Of a stretch of 64,000 bases of DNA, positions 49,401 to 63,495 are shown one piece after another (within the stretch, counting starts at the first letter, position 1; the number at the start of each line of letters is the position of its first letter). The notes under the pieces are model-generated. The model did not search any database and was not told the DNA's origin. It saw only the letters and a list, made by a program, of their open reading frames with translations. Origin of the DNA: Pelecanus crispus (Eukaryota > Chordata > Aves > Pelecaniformes > Pelecanidae); contig NC_134643.1 in NCBI RefSeq assembly GCF_030463565.1, positions 41,702,221-41,766,220 on the forward strand. The letters are read 5' to 3'. The position numbers were made by a program, and so were the translations under genes.

Positions 49401-52310
49401 TCTCTCAAGCTGTGAGATTTAGGACATGATAGACCTATGAGGCAAAACAATTTAGGAGAGGTAGACCACCAAAAGTGAACTTCCAAGGTACCAGCATATG
49501 TGCTGACTCCTGACAGTCCCAGCTGAAGCACAATTGCAGATTTCACTTAGCAGGGCAGGGTACTGGGAAAAGAACTTGCTTTCTGCAGCTGAATTCTTGA
49601 GTAGGAGCTGCTTGTCTTTGCAAGTTTCTGAATTCACAGAATTGGAAGAAGCTAGTTAATGCTCAGAATTTTCTGGAAGATTAGATTTGGAATAGGAAAC
49701 TCAGAAAAAATGTGCTTCCATATTAAGAGTCCCCCTGCAACAGAGACGGTTTAAGATGTTCATGTTGGCTTTCCCCCCCTCGAAGCCAGTTGTTCCTACC
49801 CTCCTGCTCGAGGCTTCGTCTCTTTTGGCTGTGCTGACTCAGCTGTTTGTTGGGCTGTGCTTCTAAGCAGATCTGTGAAATAATCCAGTTTAAAAAGAAA
49901 CACATTTCTAGTCTTTGAAAAATGTCTCTCTCATTTCACTGATCTGTTTTAGCCACAGAAACAGCCAAACCAGCGCAGCTGAAGGGACAGGGACAACTGT
50001 TTGGGAGTTCAGTGAGCAACTAAAGGGGAGTGGAAAACTTTTCATTTACCCTTGTACCGTTGCAGTTTCCAATGCAAAAATGAACGTACAGAAAACCACA
50101 AGGATGGGATTTTCTTATCTTTGATTTAGTTGTAGTCATGTGCTCATTAGCAAAAGTCTTTTGCCTTGACTAATTGGTGTAGTTGATAAACATAGCATTT
50201 TGTAAAAATTCCACTGGAGGTGCTTATAATAGGCACAATATAAATTCTTCAGACTATACCAGATGAGTCTAGAATTCAGCAAAACTGAGCAGGTAAACAT
50301 TCTCAGAGAACTTAAGTTCATTTACAGTGGTTCAATTTAGTAGTCAGCTGAGACAAATTTTTTCACCTATACATAGCTCTATAAAAATAATCGCACAGAG
50401 CAGTTCTTGAATTTGTGAGTCAAATAAATACAAAGTTTATACACCAAATAATTTCCAAATAATGACTGGGTAAAAAACTTTCCCAAAATTGGAAAAAAAT
50501 ATCTCCTCCACTCCATATCAAAGTACCCACAGGTAAAATGTTTTGTCTGCTTAATAGCAAACTTCATCCAAGATATATATATCCTTAGCCTAGAGACCAT
50601 GAGACCATCACCAGAGACCATGTTTAAGAGAATGAGAGAAGACTCATCAGGTATGAGCTTACAGCTGAAAATGGCACCTGACTCCGAAATAGCTATGAAA
50701 TACATCATCCAGAGCAGAGTTTCAACAAATTATAAGCAACAAGACTAATAATTGTTATTAATCCTATGGAGAGCAGTATGGCTTGTGTGTATGTATTTGA
50801 CATCTTTCTACAAGAACAATTTCATTACTTTAGACACTGTGGCACTATTATGATGCAATAACAGAAAAGAAAAACATTGTAAGAAGTGATTGCAGCAACA
50901 ATTTGAAGTATATTTGCTGTTTTTACCTTATTCCATATGCAAAAAGGGAATATTCTTTTCCGCTTCCCAGCTGCCTTTGCTTGCTTTGAAAATCAAGCCA
51001 GATTCTGCATTCCCAACCAATGCTCAACAAGTAAAACAGATAAAAATGTCAGTCACATTTAATAGGGTATCATCTCATGTATCACTTTACAAAAAAAAAA
51101 CACAAAAGGTTTGTGTTCCTAAAAAAACATTCTCCAATTTTATGTTTCACTTTTCTAAAATTCAGGTATGTTAGAAATGTTACACTTGGGGCACTAAAGA
51201 AAATGTGCCTTTATAACTATGAATCATCTCATTGTGTGTCTGTTACAGTAGCCAGAGACTGCACTTTACATGAGACGTACAACATGGCAACGTTGATCAG
51301 AACTACTTTTTTGTTACCAAGATTTGTATTTTAACATTTTCAAGCCAGTTCTGTTTCTTTATTACCAAATAGAAAATCCCCCAAATATGTTTTATCATCA
51401 CATTCTAGATATATAGCATTATAAGGAGTTATATTAAATGTATAACAAGATAAGTAGAATTGTATTTTAAAACCTTGCTTCTCCTACGTAGTGTTTAAGG
51501 CAAAGAAAACTGTTATATATACTTCTGTAAAAAGTATTTCTTAAAATTGACTTTATTTGTTTTACAGTTTAGAAAACTCTGCAGGTAGCCTTAAGAGCCT
51601 GTTCAATTCATTATCATTAAATCAACAACCAGAGCTTCTTTCTGCCATTCCCTGGCAGGATTAATGGATTTTGGCATGATTTGTGCATTTAACAGTGAAA
51701 GCTCTTGCTGGGTAAGCTTGCAAGCTTGACTAATTCTCAGTTGTGCTAACTTCATAAACCTATTTTAAGGTTTTAACTTTAACTAAAGATTAAAGGTAAT
51801 GACTTCACGCTGCTACCTTTGAATATATGATACTCTAATACGATTATGGTTAATAAGTGTAAATAAAATATCGAATATATATTGTGTGGTACACATGTGA
51901 AAATATGTATGTAATGGAAATTTTACAGCATCCTGTAAACTCATTTTTAATGGTTTAAACTGAGATTCCACAAAACAATTGATGTATTAATATTAAAACA
52001 CCTGCATATGTTTAAATGCTTGAAATATTAAATGATACACAGAATTAGTAAACTTCGTAACAGGAACAGATCACTTGTATTTCAGAACAACCTACACTTG
52101 AATCAGAAAAGTGAACAATTATGATTTAATTTGATTTAAAGCTGGCTTGCTCAGCAAAGCCATTTTAACCTGTAAAGCATTCCAGTTGCTATCAGGTTTT
52201 TCACCTTTCCAGACAACCCTAGAATCAGTATTCAGAAAAGCCTAAAGAAAGGAGAAAAGAGAGGAAAAAATATTTTCGGCCTGTCTGACAAGACTACATA
52301 AAAAGCTCGT

Positions 52311-53380
52311 GATCAAAGGGTCTTAAATACACGTTACTGGTGTGACAAACAACATTTTTGTCCTTTTATTAGATTTATTTTTCTTCTGAAAACTGCAGTG
52401 GCCAGTGTATAGTTTGTGAAAGAAAGCTGGCAGGGTTGTATTCTTTGATTCCTAATTAACACCTTCAGTCTCAAAAGAGAACTAACAGAAATACCATAAA
52501 ATGTTGCAGCTGCATTGTTATTCCGCTTGGTTGGTTTGTTAAAAGTCGGCTGGGCATTGGCAGCTGCAATAAAGGAAAAGCTCAATGGATGTTTTGTATT
52601 GTGCCCACTGAAGTGAAAGAAGGCAACCATTTTATTTTCAAATGGGCAGCTGCATAGTGATGTTTAAATGGAGCTAAATGTGAGATTTACTGTTAATTTA
52701 TAGTAATTGGTTATAAATAAAGTAGCAGTATAGCTTGGCTTTCATCTATTAAGGCCATAGAACACAAATTGAAGGGAAATGAGTTATGAAGGGTAAAAAA
52801 TGAATAGTAAAATATTAGAGTGATAGAAAATGCTGCCTGAAGCAGTTACTTAGGAGTAATGGTATTTAATTTTGCAATGTAATGCAGCAGCCACCTTGGA
52901 AGCAGCTAGCCAAGCCATTCTTTAGATCATGCTTTGAGAAGTAAAGGTAGACGTTGCTTTGTCTCACGATAGTGAAAACCAAAATTTTATTGCTGGGATC
53001 AGAACCAAATGGAGAGCATAGGTTTGTATATTTTGGTTAGTAGAATAAAGGAGGCATTTAATTCCAGTCAGATAAATCTCACTCACATTCAAAAAATGCA
53101 ATTAGGGAAATATGTAAATCTAGATGTTTCATCAAATGCTAGCTAAGGGGTTACCAGTTCTTTTCTTGCACAATGACTGAACTAAAGAACTTCAGTGTCT
53201 GTGTAAGAACCATTGTCCCAGCCCCAGATCCTGTTGGAAACAGAGTCCAGACTGGCCGTGGGAAATACCTACATATTTGACACAGGCCCCATTTCTGAGA
53301 GAAAAGGGGGTGGAATAGAAAGTATGGAGATTTTACTGTTGCATTCTAATCAGCCATGATCTGCCTAATTTGCTTTGATC
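52311..53380. promoter_or_regulatory. Cluster of three TCF/LEF-type motifs in LGR5 intron 1
   Basis: Three matches to the TCF/LEF core CTTTGAT lie within 1.07 kb: GATCAAAGG at 52311-52319 (complement CCTTTGATC), CTTTGAT at 52443-52449, and GCTTTGATC at 53372-53380. Two of them fit the 9-base form SCTTTGATC. E-box CAGCTG-like sites lie nearby (52508 and 52561). LGR5 is a known Wnt target, so an intronic Wnt-responsive enhancer is conceivable. Motif counts of this size can still arise by chance. Confidence 0.25.
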
Positions 53381-56300
53381 AGGAAGATAAACTAATTTTC
53401 CTATAGGCTGGATAAAAGTAATTAGCAATCCAATGCTTTCATGGTTTTGAAAAGGGTAAAGAAAAGAAGAGCAGAAATTGTAATGGTGGGAGCAAAGTAC
53501 CCCTTTTCGGCTCATCTGAAAGCATTGTTAGTTGAAAATAGGATGGTGCCATAGGAGAGAGGCCCTGATTAAGGTGGTTTTATGGGCTGGGATGTCATTG
53601 TACACCACTATCTATAAGCTACACAGCTAAACATTTCTGAAGATGAATTTGACATGAGTTTTAGTATATATAGGTTCTGTTCTCTTTTATGTAAAAAATG
53701 TATCCCATATAAACAATATGTCTGCTGTTCTCTGAGGATGCTGTTTGATTTCCCAAGGCATTTTGGTATCTTTCTCCACAATCGCATTAGAATAATTCAG
53801 TGGTTAATTAAAGTCTGGATCTGCTGCTACCATAAGGCTTTAAGATGAGTGTTTCTAAGGCCACATAGTGAAATCAAAAATACCATAGCCAAAGCCAAAT
53901 TACTGGATCTCCCGGTCTCCTGATTCTGTTAGGTAACAACTGTACGGTTCCGTGAGACCAAACTGTGACTCTTAGCCTGACACATGCGCTGTGGTGTACT
54001 CAGCTAAGTTTTCTGGGAGCTGTTACTCTTCTCCTTGGCTTTGGCCATTCCATTTAAGTATAAGTCAAGATGCCTTGAAAGATACTAAGTTTCACTATAA
54101 AACCCTTAATATGCAGACATGATGAAATGCCAGGACACAACTGCCATCTTTACCCAGGCAAACAGTACTCATTCAGGTAATCTTACTGAAGTCCATAGGC
54201 TACAGAATTCCCCACTTTTAATCCCTGTCTTGAAAATGAAGATTGTTTTGGAAATAGTTATTAGCTATCTTAACTAGTATTAAACTAAGAAGCTTTCGAA
54301 GAATATGTGTTTCTGTAATTTTTTATGTTTGCTGCTGATCAGCAGTCTGGTGCTCTGCCAGTAACATGCCTATTATAAGCAAACAGATCTCTAAAGTGTC
54401 TCTCACTCGTGACTTAGAAGAAATTGCTGGACTGCATTGTTCAACTTTTAGCTATCTCACTTTCACAAACTTGACTTACAAGGGTATAAAAGGTATTTTC
54501 GGGGGGGGCATTAGGGGCCTTAAAAGATGCATTCCTTGCAGAGGCTAGACAGACCTTCCATAAGCATTAGGGCCTCACATTTGTACATACTTTTGTGCTA
54601 TGCAGTAATAATGCAGAGAAGAGTCATGCAACCTTAAGCTGTACTAAACGAGGGTTAAGGATTACGTCTTTCCCCAGGTTTCCCCATCTTTTGTATGAAT
54701 TGAGTAGTTCAGCAGGCAGTTACAGCGAGCCTGTTTAATAATTATGTCCACCTACTTCTTTGTATTTTGAAAGTTGTATTTAAAAAGTCAGATAAGCAAA
54801 AGGACTCTATTTATCATTTGTGTTACGGTTGTATTGCAGTCCACAGCCATAATTGCAATTGTGGATCCACTGTGTCAGGAACAGTTAAAATACAGAGGCA
54901 GGCTCTATAAAAGCTTTCGTAGGAAAAAAACAGCTATTTGTGATGAATGGGAAAACCATTTTATGGTGTCGATAGAGAAGCAGGGGCATATGTTCTATCT
55001 CAAAGACGCTCCTATTAAAAAAATAATATCCTTTAAAGACTGAGTTTGGAAAGTTAATTTCCCCTGCCAGCAAGATGCACTGAGTAGTATTTGGGGGGAA
55101 AAAACTATGTTCCCGTATGATAGCACTCTTAAACTGAAGTAGATAACAGATTTTTCAGTTGTCTTTCTATGTCCTAAAATATGTTGGCATTGTGAACATC
55201 TGCAGTATTTGTATTCCAACCCATGTGATATCAGCTGCAAACGCTATGTTAGTTTGAATGTGAGAACATGGTCACAAAAATAAAAATTGATGGAAGAGTT
55301 ATAAAGAAAAGTAGAAGCATTCATTGAAATACCACTGAGGGTTGCGGTTAGCCTGGGAATATTTATTGGTTTTGCTTAAGGACGCACCGACTCATAGTTA
55401 AAGCACTGATCTGAGATTCAGATCTATATTTTCTTCCATTTCCTTATTGCATTGCTTAGTGCCACAGCAAAATTAGTTTGTCTCCCACTCTTCAGTCTCC
55501 TCAACTCCTAAATAGTAGTTAACTCTTTCTTTATGTTGTTCTTTGGAAAGTATTACTGTACAAAAAGTACAGGAGGAAAAAGCCAGCAAGCACATAATTA
55601 CTTCAGCCCAGAAAATTCTCCCCCCACCCCCTGCCAATACACATCATTCTTGGCTATGGGTGGGCAGAAGTTGCGCCCCTGGCACTCTGAAAAGATAGCA
55701 GTTCTGTCTCAGACCATTGAATTGCATTGCATTTTCTGTAGGATGTGAGCTAGAGTGCAGATTCATACAGCTGTTATTCACAAACCTGAGGAAGGACAGG
55801 GGATTGTTGTTGTCCCTCTTTTCAAGTTGCACAGCAGTTAGTTTCCAAAATCCTTAGAGTTTTTCAGAACGAAAACCATGAGGAAATTAGAGGATCTGTG
55901 ACTCTTACAAGAAGAAAACACTGACCGTAATTATGAAAGTTGTCCTTCTTCCATAGTGTTCTGTTCATTACAAGGCTGAGGGGTTTTAAAATAAAATTCT
56001 TGTGGTAATATGGAAATACACGACTCTCAAAATGGTGCAGAAAAATAGTTTTACAGGAATACTTCACACTTTTGTGTTATCACTCGTTTCTAGTCCCGAA
56101 GGATTCAACACACATCTGAAGTCACATCTATGTAGAATTTTTTAGGAAGATGTGTGTGAGCTCTGCCCGTGTTCTGAGCCATCTGGAAACCATCAGCAAA
56201 GCACTGAGCCTGACATTACCTGAGCACTAACCTTACCAAAAAGGATGGTTTTTATCTAGAGACACCTAAGAATCTGCATGGGAGAGAAACCTGCTCCATC

Positions 56301-57724
56301 TCATTGAACCTAGAGGAGTCTGACTACGAGATAGAAACTCATGTGCTCACGTGAAGCTGGGCTCCCTAAGCTCTGCTTTCGTGAAACACAACCTGAGTTG
56401 CAGAGAAGAAAGATTTCAAAAGTCTTTAAGTGTTGTTACAGCCTAGCTTGCATTCACTTCCATTAGGGTTTTACTAATTTTTATTAATCATCCTTACTAA
56501 GTATTCTGTATTTCTAGGAAGACCTACCTATTTATGTTTTTATAAAACAAAGCCAAACAATCAAGTCACAAGTCTTAACATATACGGACGAAAGTAAAGA
56601 CAACTTCTCACTTTCCCACATAAAGAAAGCTAGTTTCTTTCATTAAAAAAAAAGCTTGAGTAAGCAACAAGGCATTATTACAGTCTGCTTCAGATGTCAG
56701 AAAACTTAAGTTGTATTGGTGCAGAGAAGGAATCAAGGAAGCAGATTTCTTCATCTAATTTTCTTACACCACCAGTGCCCAATAAATATTGGGCATACAT
56801 TTTATCTTGTAATTTGGTTGCTCTTGAAGTCAACTGAACTGGTATTCAGCTCCAGATTCATACGCTGATCTAAAATGCAGATGTCTAGAGTAAGCAGTGT
56901 CTCACTCTCCTAACAGTCAGTGTAGTCCTCAGTGTAGTCCTAGTTATTGGAGAGCATTGACCAAAATAGTCACTTATCTGAAGATGAGATAAATCTTTCT
57001 AGATTTAACTCACTACATTAGGAACCCAGAAGCCTGTTTCACATGCAGACAGCTAACTTAGGGGTATTAGGAGCTGAATCCCAGTCTCAGAGCTCAAAGC
57101 AATTCCCTAAGCATGAGTATCTATCTAGTGTGCTCAATTTCCCTTAGGGCCTTAGCTGGCCTTCAGCTGTCCCTTCAAAAGGCCACTGGTCTTTTCATAG
57201 GTCATAATGTTGTATTTGCCAGGCCCATGTGGATGTTTCAGGTAACCAAGGATGTTTCGAATGACTCTAGATGCCTATGTTTAGCAGACTAAATTGAGTG
57301 TCCATTCTTTAATGCAGCTGGAGCTTAACTTAGATTCTTGCACATATCTGCCTTACGCCATTTAAGGTACTCCAGGTTATCTGAGGAGTCTCCATGGGGT
57401 ACATATGATATGACCTCTATAGGAAGCGTGTGCCCTAATGTATGTAGAGTGTTGGTTGAAAGCCAGGCAGGATAGGCTAAGTCATCTCAAGAAGTGACCC
57501 ACAGATAAAAAATTCTGGCCTAGTTTACTTTTAATCAGCCAAGATCCATGGCGTAGTTCATGGATAATCTTTGTGTGTCCTTGTGAGGGATGTCCAGTGA
57601 ACTTAACTGATCCCCAGGTTGGATATTCTTGACATTCGCAGTAAATTGTCCGGTATGGTGAAAAGGTTGATTTGTTCAAACAATGAGATTTATCTGGATT
57701 GGGGGAAATTCGACAGGGGCTTGA

Positions 57725-57748
57725 TTTTTTTTTTTTTTTTTTTTTTTT
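57725..57748. repeat. Homopolymer run of 24 T
   Basis: Uninterrupted T run. It could mark the poly(A) of a minus-strand retrotransposed sequence lying to its right, but no recognisable gene copy or target duplication is seen, so it is recorded as a simple repeat. Confidence 0.8.
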
Positions 57749-60700
57749 AATATTAAAAAATTTGCCTAGCATTGCGTCACTGGCACCTCAGAATTTGCCT
57801 GGAGTCTCCAAGTGTGTGATCTTGTTCTGTTTTTCCTCTTTTCTGTGATGCATAAACATTTTGACCTGATTATTTCAATAATAGTAATACTGAAATGCCT
57901 TGTGCCCTTCAAAATAGCTCATACCTTGGCTTTGGTATAATTTATGGGATGCAAAATGCAAAAATAAAATTAGAAAGGAGAGAACACAGTATTAGGATCT
58001 AAGAACAGTCTAAAAAAAGAGTTTGTGTGTGTAAGGGGCAGAAGCTCTGAGGGTTTAAAGTCTGTCCATTTGGTTTATTTGGAGAAAGCTAAATTAATAC
58101 AGTATCGCCCTAAAATCCAAACACGAGGCAGTATGTACCATATTATAAATTTTTAAGCCTTGTAAATGTATAAAGTTTTTAGAAAATATCATAAAGTAAA
58201 AATGTTGAATAATGACTTTTATAAAGTTCTTGTCTCTACTTTTAATATAAAACAAACAAAAAGTCTTCTGACATCTCATTAAGGGAAATTTTAGACTGTT
58301 TCCTTAGATAAAGCAATCAGGTTGTGCTTTAATCAATTTCATTGTTGAATTAGAAGAAACATACCTTCCACTCTTAAAATAGTAATGTAATTGTAAAGTT
58401 GTCAGTCTAGGGTTCCTATTTGAACTGATTACACTTGATAAAAATAACAAGCCGTGACAAATAGCGGGGCTAGGTTTCAGTAATTCACTGAAGAATGTCT
58501 CTACCAAGTCTTTGTGGCAAAATGTCTTGTTTGCAGGACAAATGCAGAGTTGAAATAACAACCCATGAATACCACTGGTGAAATGGCTATGTACACAAGG
58601 TGAATGCTAAAGTTTTCCCTTCTGAATGGACCTTTTAATCCAGGCATTATCTAGGCTCTGAAAAAGTCTTCAGTGGCCTTACGTACAGATTAATGGGAAA
58701 AGCTGAGACTCAGAGTTGGGCTATTTGCAGAAACAGTTTTCAAGATTTACTGATGGTTGACAAATGCCATTTAAGCTTTCAAAGCCATCAATATGCTATT
58801 GAAAGGGATTTAGAGGGAAATCCTCCCACTATAGAAGACGAGGACTTTGAAGGATCTTGGTGGAAGCCCTTGGGCTCCCCACCCCTTCAAACCTTTCACT
58901 GGCTTCCTTCAGCATATAGAGCCCTGAAACGCGTGGCTATGGGAAAGGGGGGGGAGTCCCTTTCAAAGACGTTTGTATATAACTGAATGTGCCAATCTGC
59001 TTTTGTTCAGGCATGAGAACTGAATAGAAGTGTTTCCAGAAAAAGTCTCTTGTGCTCATGGTCAGCTTTTCAATAGGTTTTCTGCTAATAGATTTTTAAT
59101 ATGGGAGCTGGAAATGGCGAAATACAAGTTTGAAAATTTTATTGAATTGAAAAATTGCCTAGAAAAGGCTCTCTGCCCTATAGCATTTGTTAATGATGCT
59201 ACCATTTCCTTCTTTAACACTGGCTTTTAAAGAAATTAACCTCATACATTATACATGTGACAAGACAAATCACCTGAGCTTTGAGTTTAATTATTTAAAA
59301 TAATGCCCTGTCTTTTTTCCACAGACATTTTAAAACCAGTTTCTGTGTTCTTTCTTTTCTCTGGTTATTTAAAAGCTCATTTTCAAACCACATGCCTTTA
59401 TTAAAAAATGTCCATTACAGGATTAGGTTAGAAAAAAACACACCTTAGATGATCATGTTTTTGTTAAGAGGGTTTTAATTTAAGATCGGGATGGCTTGAA
59501 GTCCTCGTTTTTTCCTGTACTGTGCTGAATCTGCAGGATTCAAGATGAAAATTCTGAAGAGCTTAATAAAACTGCACAAACAAAAAAGTGGCAGAACCCG
59601 CTGGACAGTTCTGGAGAAAGGATCTCTCTGGAATCTCTGGTGGATCATGCAAGGACATACCAGTGCTTTATTCAGGAAGTTCCTGACGGGTTTGTGTTTT
59701 TCAGTCAGAATGAAAGCCCATAAAACCCCCTTTGCGGTCCTTTTAATAGCAACAATATTAATGCATGTAGAACCATGCGGTGCTGTCTTCTTCAGTCTGC
59801 CACAAGTATGTGAAAGTTGAGATCCACATGCCAAGACCATGACTGAGAGGGGCATCCTTCACCTCTCTAGTCTTCACACCACTCCCCACATGGGACAGGA
59901 GAACGAAGCCAGCCTGTGGGCTGAGGTAGTCTCTTTGTACCCTGTGTGTGGTGTGAAGAGGAGCACCAGTCTGCATCCCACCAACTCCAAACCTCTCATG
60001 AAGGGACGGCAAGGCTGACTGGATTCTGCAGAGTGTGGAAAATAGGAGAACACCTCTGAGCACAAGACCTGCCTCTGCTTAGTGAGTGCCTTGACTTTAT
60101 TTCTGTCCTATGTGTCATTTCTACCTGTTCCATTTTCAAGCTGGCATCTGTTTTGACACCATTTGGGGGAGGAGTGCAGCAATAGCGGTGTGTGGCAGGT
60201 ACTGTCTTGTGCACTCTTGTGCAAGGTGAAACCGGTGGTCATCAGCAGTTGCTGTCATGTAGGAGGTTGGCATTGCTGTATTCCTTTGTGCTACTTGTTC
60301 ATTGCAAGGCAAATTAAGCCTTGAAGAGATCTCCCAAAGTGTCAGAGAGTTCAAGCCTTCTAGTTCCAAAATGTTGATTCATCTTCACCCAGAAAGAACC
60401 ATCACAATTGAGATTATTCTGAGTAATCCTTCTGTTTTCCCAGTGGAGCTGACTGGAAGGCTGAACTCTATGTGAAACAAAAATTGAGCAAAGGCTATGG
60501 AAAAGAGAGGGTGAGGAAGGAAAAATGAGCAGAATCAGCACATCACTTTGGAAGCAGAATACCAGGAATGAAAAGTTAAGTAACCAAATAATTGGAGCAG
60601 GCATGACAACCAAACAGAAAAGAAAGAAAAGCTTTAGCAGTGAACAATATAGAAATAAAAGAAACTAAAATAAACCATTTCCTTAGATTTTTGAACCTCC

Positions 60701-63495
60701 TCACTTGAAAAAAAGGTATACAAATGATATCGTCAGCAGAAAATGTCACACTTCCCTGTCCTTAGTGACCCAAACCAAAGGCATCCCACCTTTAACTAAA
60801 CAGATTTTAGAAACGATAAGAGGGCTGGAAAAAATATATAGAAATCTTCCTAGTCAACCCAGTGGTACTACATTCACTACTCCAGGCAAAGCAATGTGCT
60901 GTTGCACAATTTTCACAACTGTGCAGTGCTGCCTATTGGGTAGAACCTGGCATTAGGCACTCCGAGGCTTGGGATGACGTCCTCCTCCCATGGGAGTCAA
61001 TGCGAGTTTTGCTACCAGCATCAGTGGAGCCAGGTGTTTACCCCCAGGCACTGTTCTAGTGCTGACATTGACTTGCCATGTTATAAGTTTTAAGACATGT
61101 AAATAATAGGGCGACTGATTCTTTCCAGCATTTTTATAGCATTTGGAATAGCTATAGGAAAGAGACCTTGGGAAGTTCATTTCATGGCAAAAAAAGCAGA
61201 GCAGACAGGTGCACTATAGGGAACACACTTATTTCACCTATCCACACAGGTGCAATAGAGTTGGCAGCAACAGTATACATTTGTTAAAGGTTTGTTTTGG
61301 CTACTGATGTTTTATAATATTGCTCAATATTGTCTCCAGGAAGGCCCAAAACTGATACTTGAAACCTGAAACTGAGACACAGCAGTGGATTTGACTGAAC
61401 AGCACCAGTTAATTGCTTGCCCTGAAGAGATTTTCTGTTGGTGTTGATCATTGTAACAATCACAAGAAGTGGTGGGTCACTGGCCTCAAAATGAGGTTGC
61501 CAAACAGTGGATTATGTAAACACTGTGAATAAAAGGAAGGAAACAGGGATCATTTATTCTGGATCAGAGTCTGCTGCCCCTACTCATACTAAATATTAGC
61601 TTATCCTCCGAACAGCCCAGCTGATCTCAGTAGAAATAGTCCTGAAGTATTTTGCCTCCACATATTAATTGTACGGCTCTGATCCCAGCAATTTGAGTTA
61701 TTGGAAAGGGAAATAATTTATCCAAAGAGAAGACACTTTTATACTGGAAGGAGCACAACCCTTTCCATGAAGATCGTGCTGGTATAACCACATGAAAAAT
61801 ACATGCCAGCCTGATCCAACACGTGAGGTCTCTACCGGAGATTTCTCCTTGGTAGGGTAGGTTAGCGCATCTCAACCCTGCTCCTTGACATGAATTGTTT
61901 AAAGCTAGCTCAGGTTTTTCAGTATTCTGCCTATCTGAAGGGCAGCTGTTAGTTACAAGCAAACAAAATGTGTGGAGACCAGGTATATGTGATGTCAATA
62001 TAAGAGTAAGGACCTGGTGTTTATGTATATTCAGACTATTTTATACCAGCCCATGTGAAGGTATGTCATGATGAAACAGTTTTGAACGCTTAAGCAAAAA
62101 AAAATTTACCTGATGAAGAAATGCAGTGTTTTTAAGTGCATTATCTTTGTAAGAATCAAGCTATACATATTTCCTGGCACTTAGTATTGCAGAAGTTTGG
62201 GTGTTCAATCTGTCAGTGAAAAATCTGACAGCTCTGTCATTCCTAGGAGCTCCGTAGGAGGTGTTGGAAGAGGCTGTCAGCCAGCCAGGACCTGGCAGAT
62301 CTGGAGGCCCTGTAGTATTTCAGAGAACAAGACGTGTCAGACATAAAGGGAAGATGTGTGTATAAAAAAAATCCACAACTTCATATATCTGAAGATTTAC
62401 AATATTTACATCCTAGGTACAGGATCATCCTGCATTACTCTAAGCCAATACTGCCAACTGAAAAAAACAGTTCTGCTTCACCTTCCTTATTTGTTTCTCC
62501 TCTATACTTTAGCTTGTGGTGGCACAAGCAGCAATGCAGTGAACCAGCTCAGGGAACTGATTTGGATTAAAACCATTTTTTTTTCCTGCTGGGTTTGTTT
62601 TAAGCCAGATCAGTTGCCAGCTCTGGTTCAACAGCTGGGGTCGGGGAGAGATCAGGAGTAATTCTTTTGGTAGCAATGTTGGATGAAACTGAGTAATATG
62701 ACATCAGTTGGGTTGTCCACGCAATAAAGAGAAGATTCTGTAAAAAATTATTTCAGCTAAGCAACAACACAAAAATGATTGAATTAGTAATTCAGAGTAG
62801 AACTCCAGTAGTTGTGATATAGCACAGCATCATTTTCTCTGCTGAAACTCTTCAGTTACTCTTCAACAACACAAGGTACAACTAAAGTATAATAAAAGCA
62901 GAAATGACAGTGCTGTGTTAAAACAAGTCTGATCATTCAGCACCAATGCACAGGAAAATGGGAACCTATAGAATAGGAGTAGTGAAGAAGCTAACCAGAA
63001 TTTTACTGAAAACTCCTCTGAGATAAAAAGATCAGCTGGGATCAAAAAGGTGGACTCCTGTCTTTGCAGAATGATGGTTTTGCCATTTCCTTTACCAAGC
63101 CAGAATTTCACCCAGTCTAGAGTATGTGTATTTTGCAGTGAACCAGGTTGGGAATGCCAAGTTTATATGTATGACAGCTGCTGCATTACATCACACAAAG
63201 TAGCATTGTGCAGAGATGCTGCATTGTGAAATTAGTACAGTCGTAGCAGCATCCTGCTGTAGCTGGGATAATTAGCCTTTCTGAGGGCACCTAACATGGT
63301 AGTGTAACTTCCAGCTTTGGACCCAGCTCACTCCTCTGTACCTTGGGGACCTCTGCACTGTGCAGTGTGGGATATATATTTCCTGCTCTAAATGCTGGTG
63401 TGTTGTCCACAGATTTCCATGCACTCAAACTTACACCATCACTGTTAGAATGTGTTCGTAGTAGATGCTCTCAAAGCTGTTTGCTTTTTAATTCT

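Larger units (their letters stand above)
40414..63495. other. Intronic DNA between provirus and the last LTR, no gene recognised
   Basis: About 23 kb of AT-rich sequence. The longest frame (190 codons, plus, 44273-44845) opens with TTG, has no recognised domain and no splice context. Other frames of 100-126 codons at 50379, 59475 and 61627 are similar. Simple features are a 24-T run at 57725-57748 and a 13-T run near 49045. I found no LGR5 exon, RNA gene or transposon with clear ends. A small group of TCF/LEF-type motifs is listed separately. Confidence 0.5.

Noticed and set aside
57482..57772. Poly-T run as the tail of a processed pseudogene
   Set aside because: No gene-like sequence to its right and no target duplication; the lysine run in the overlapping frame is just the homopolymer.
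59475..61998. Several 75-126 codon minus-strand frames
   Set aside because: No domains, mutual overlap with plus-strand frames, and no exon signals. Consistent with chance.
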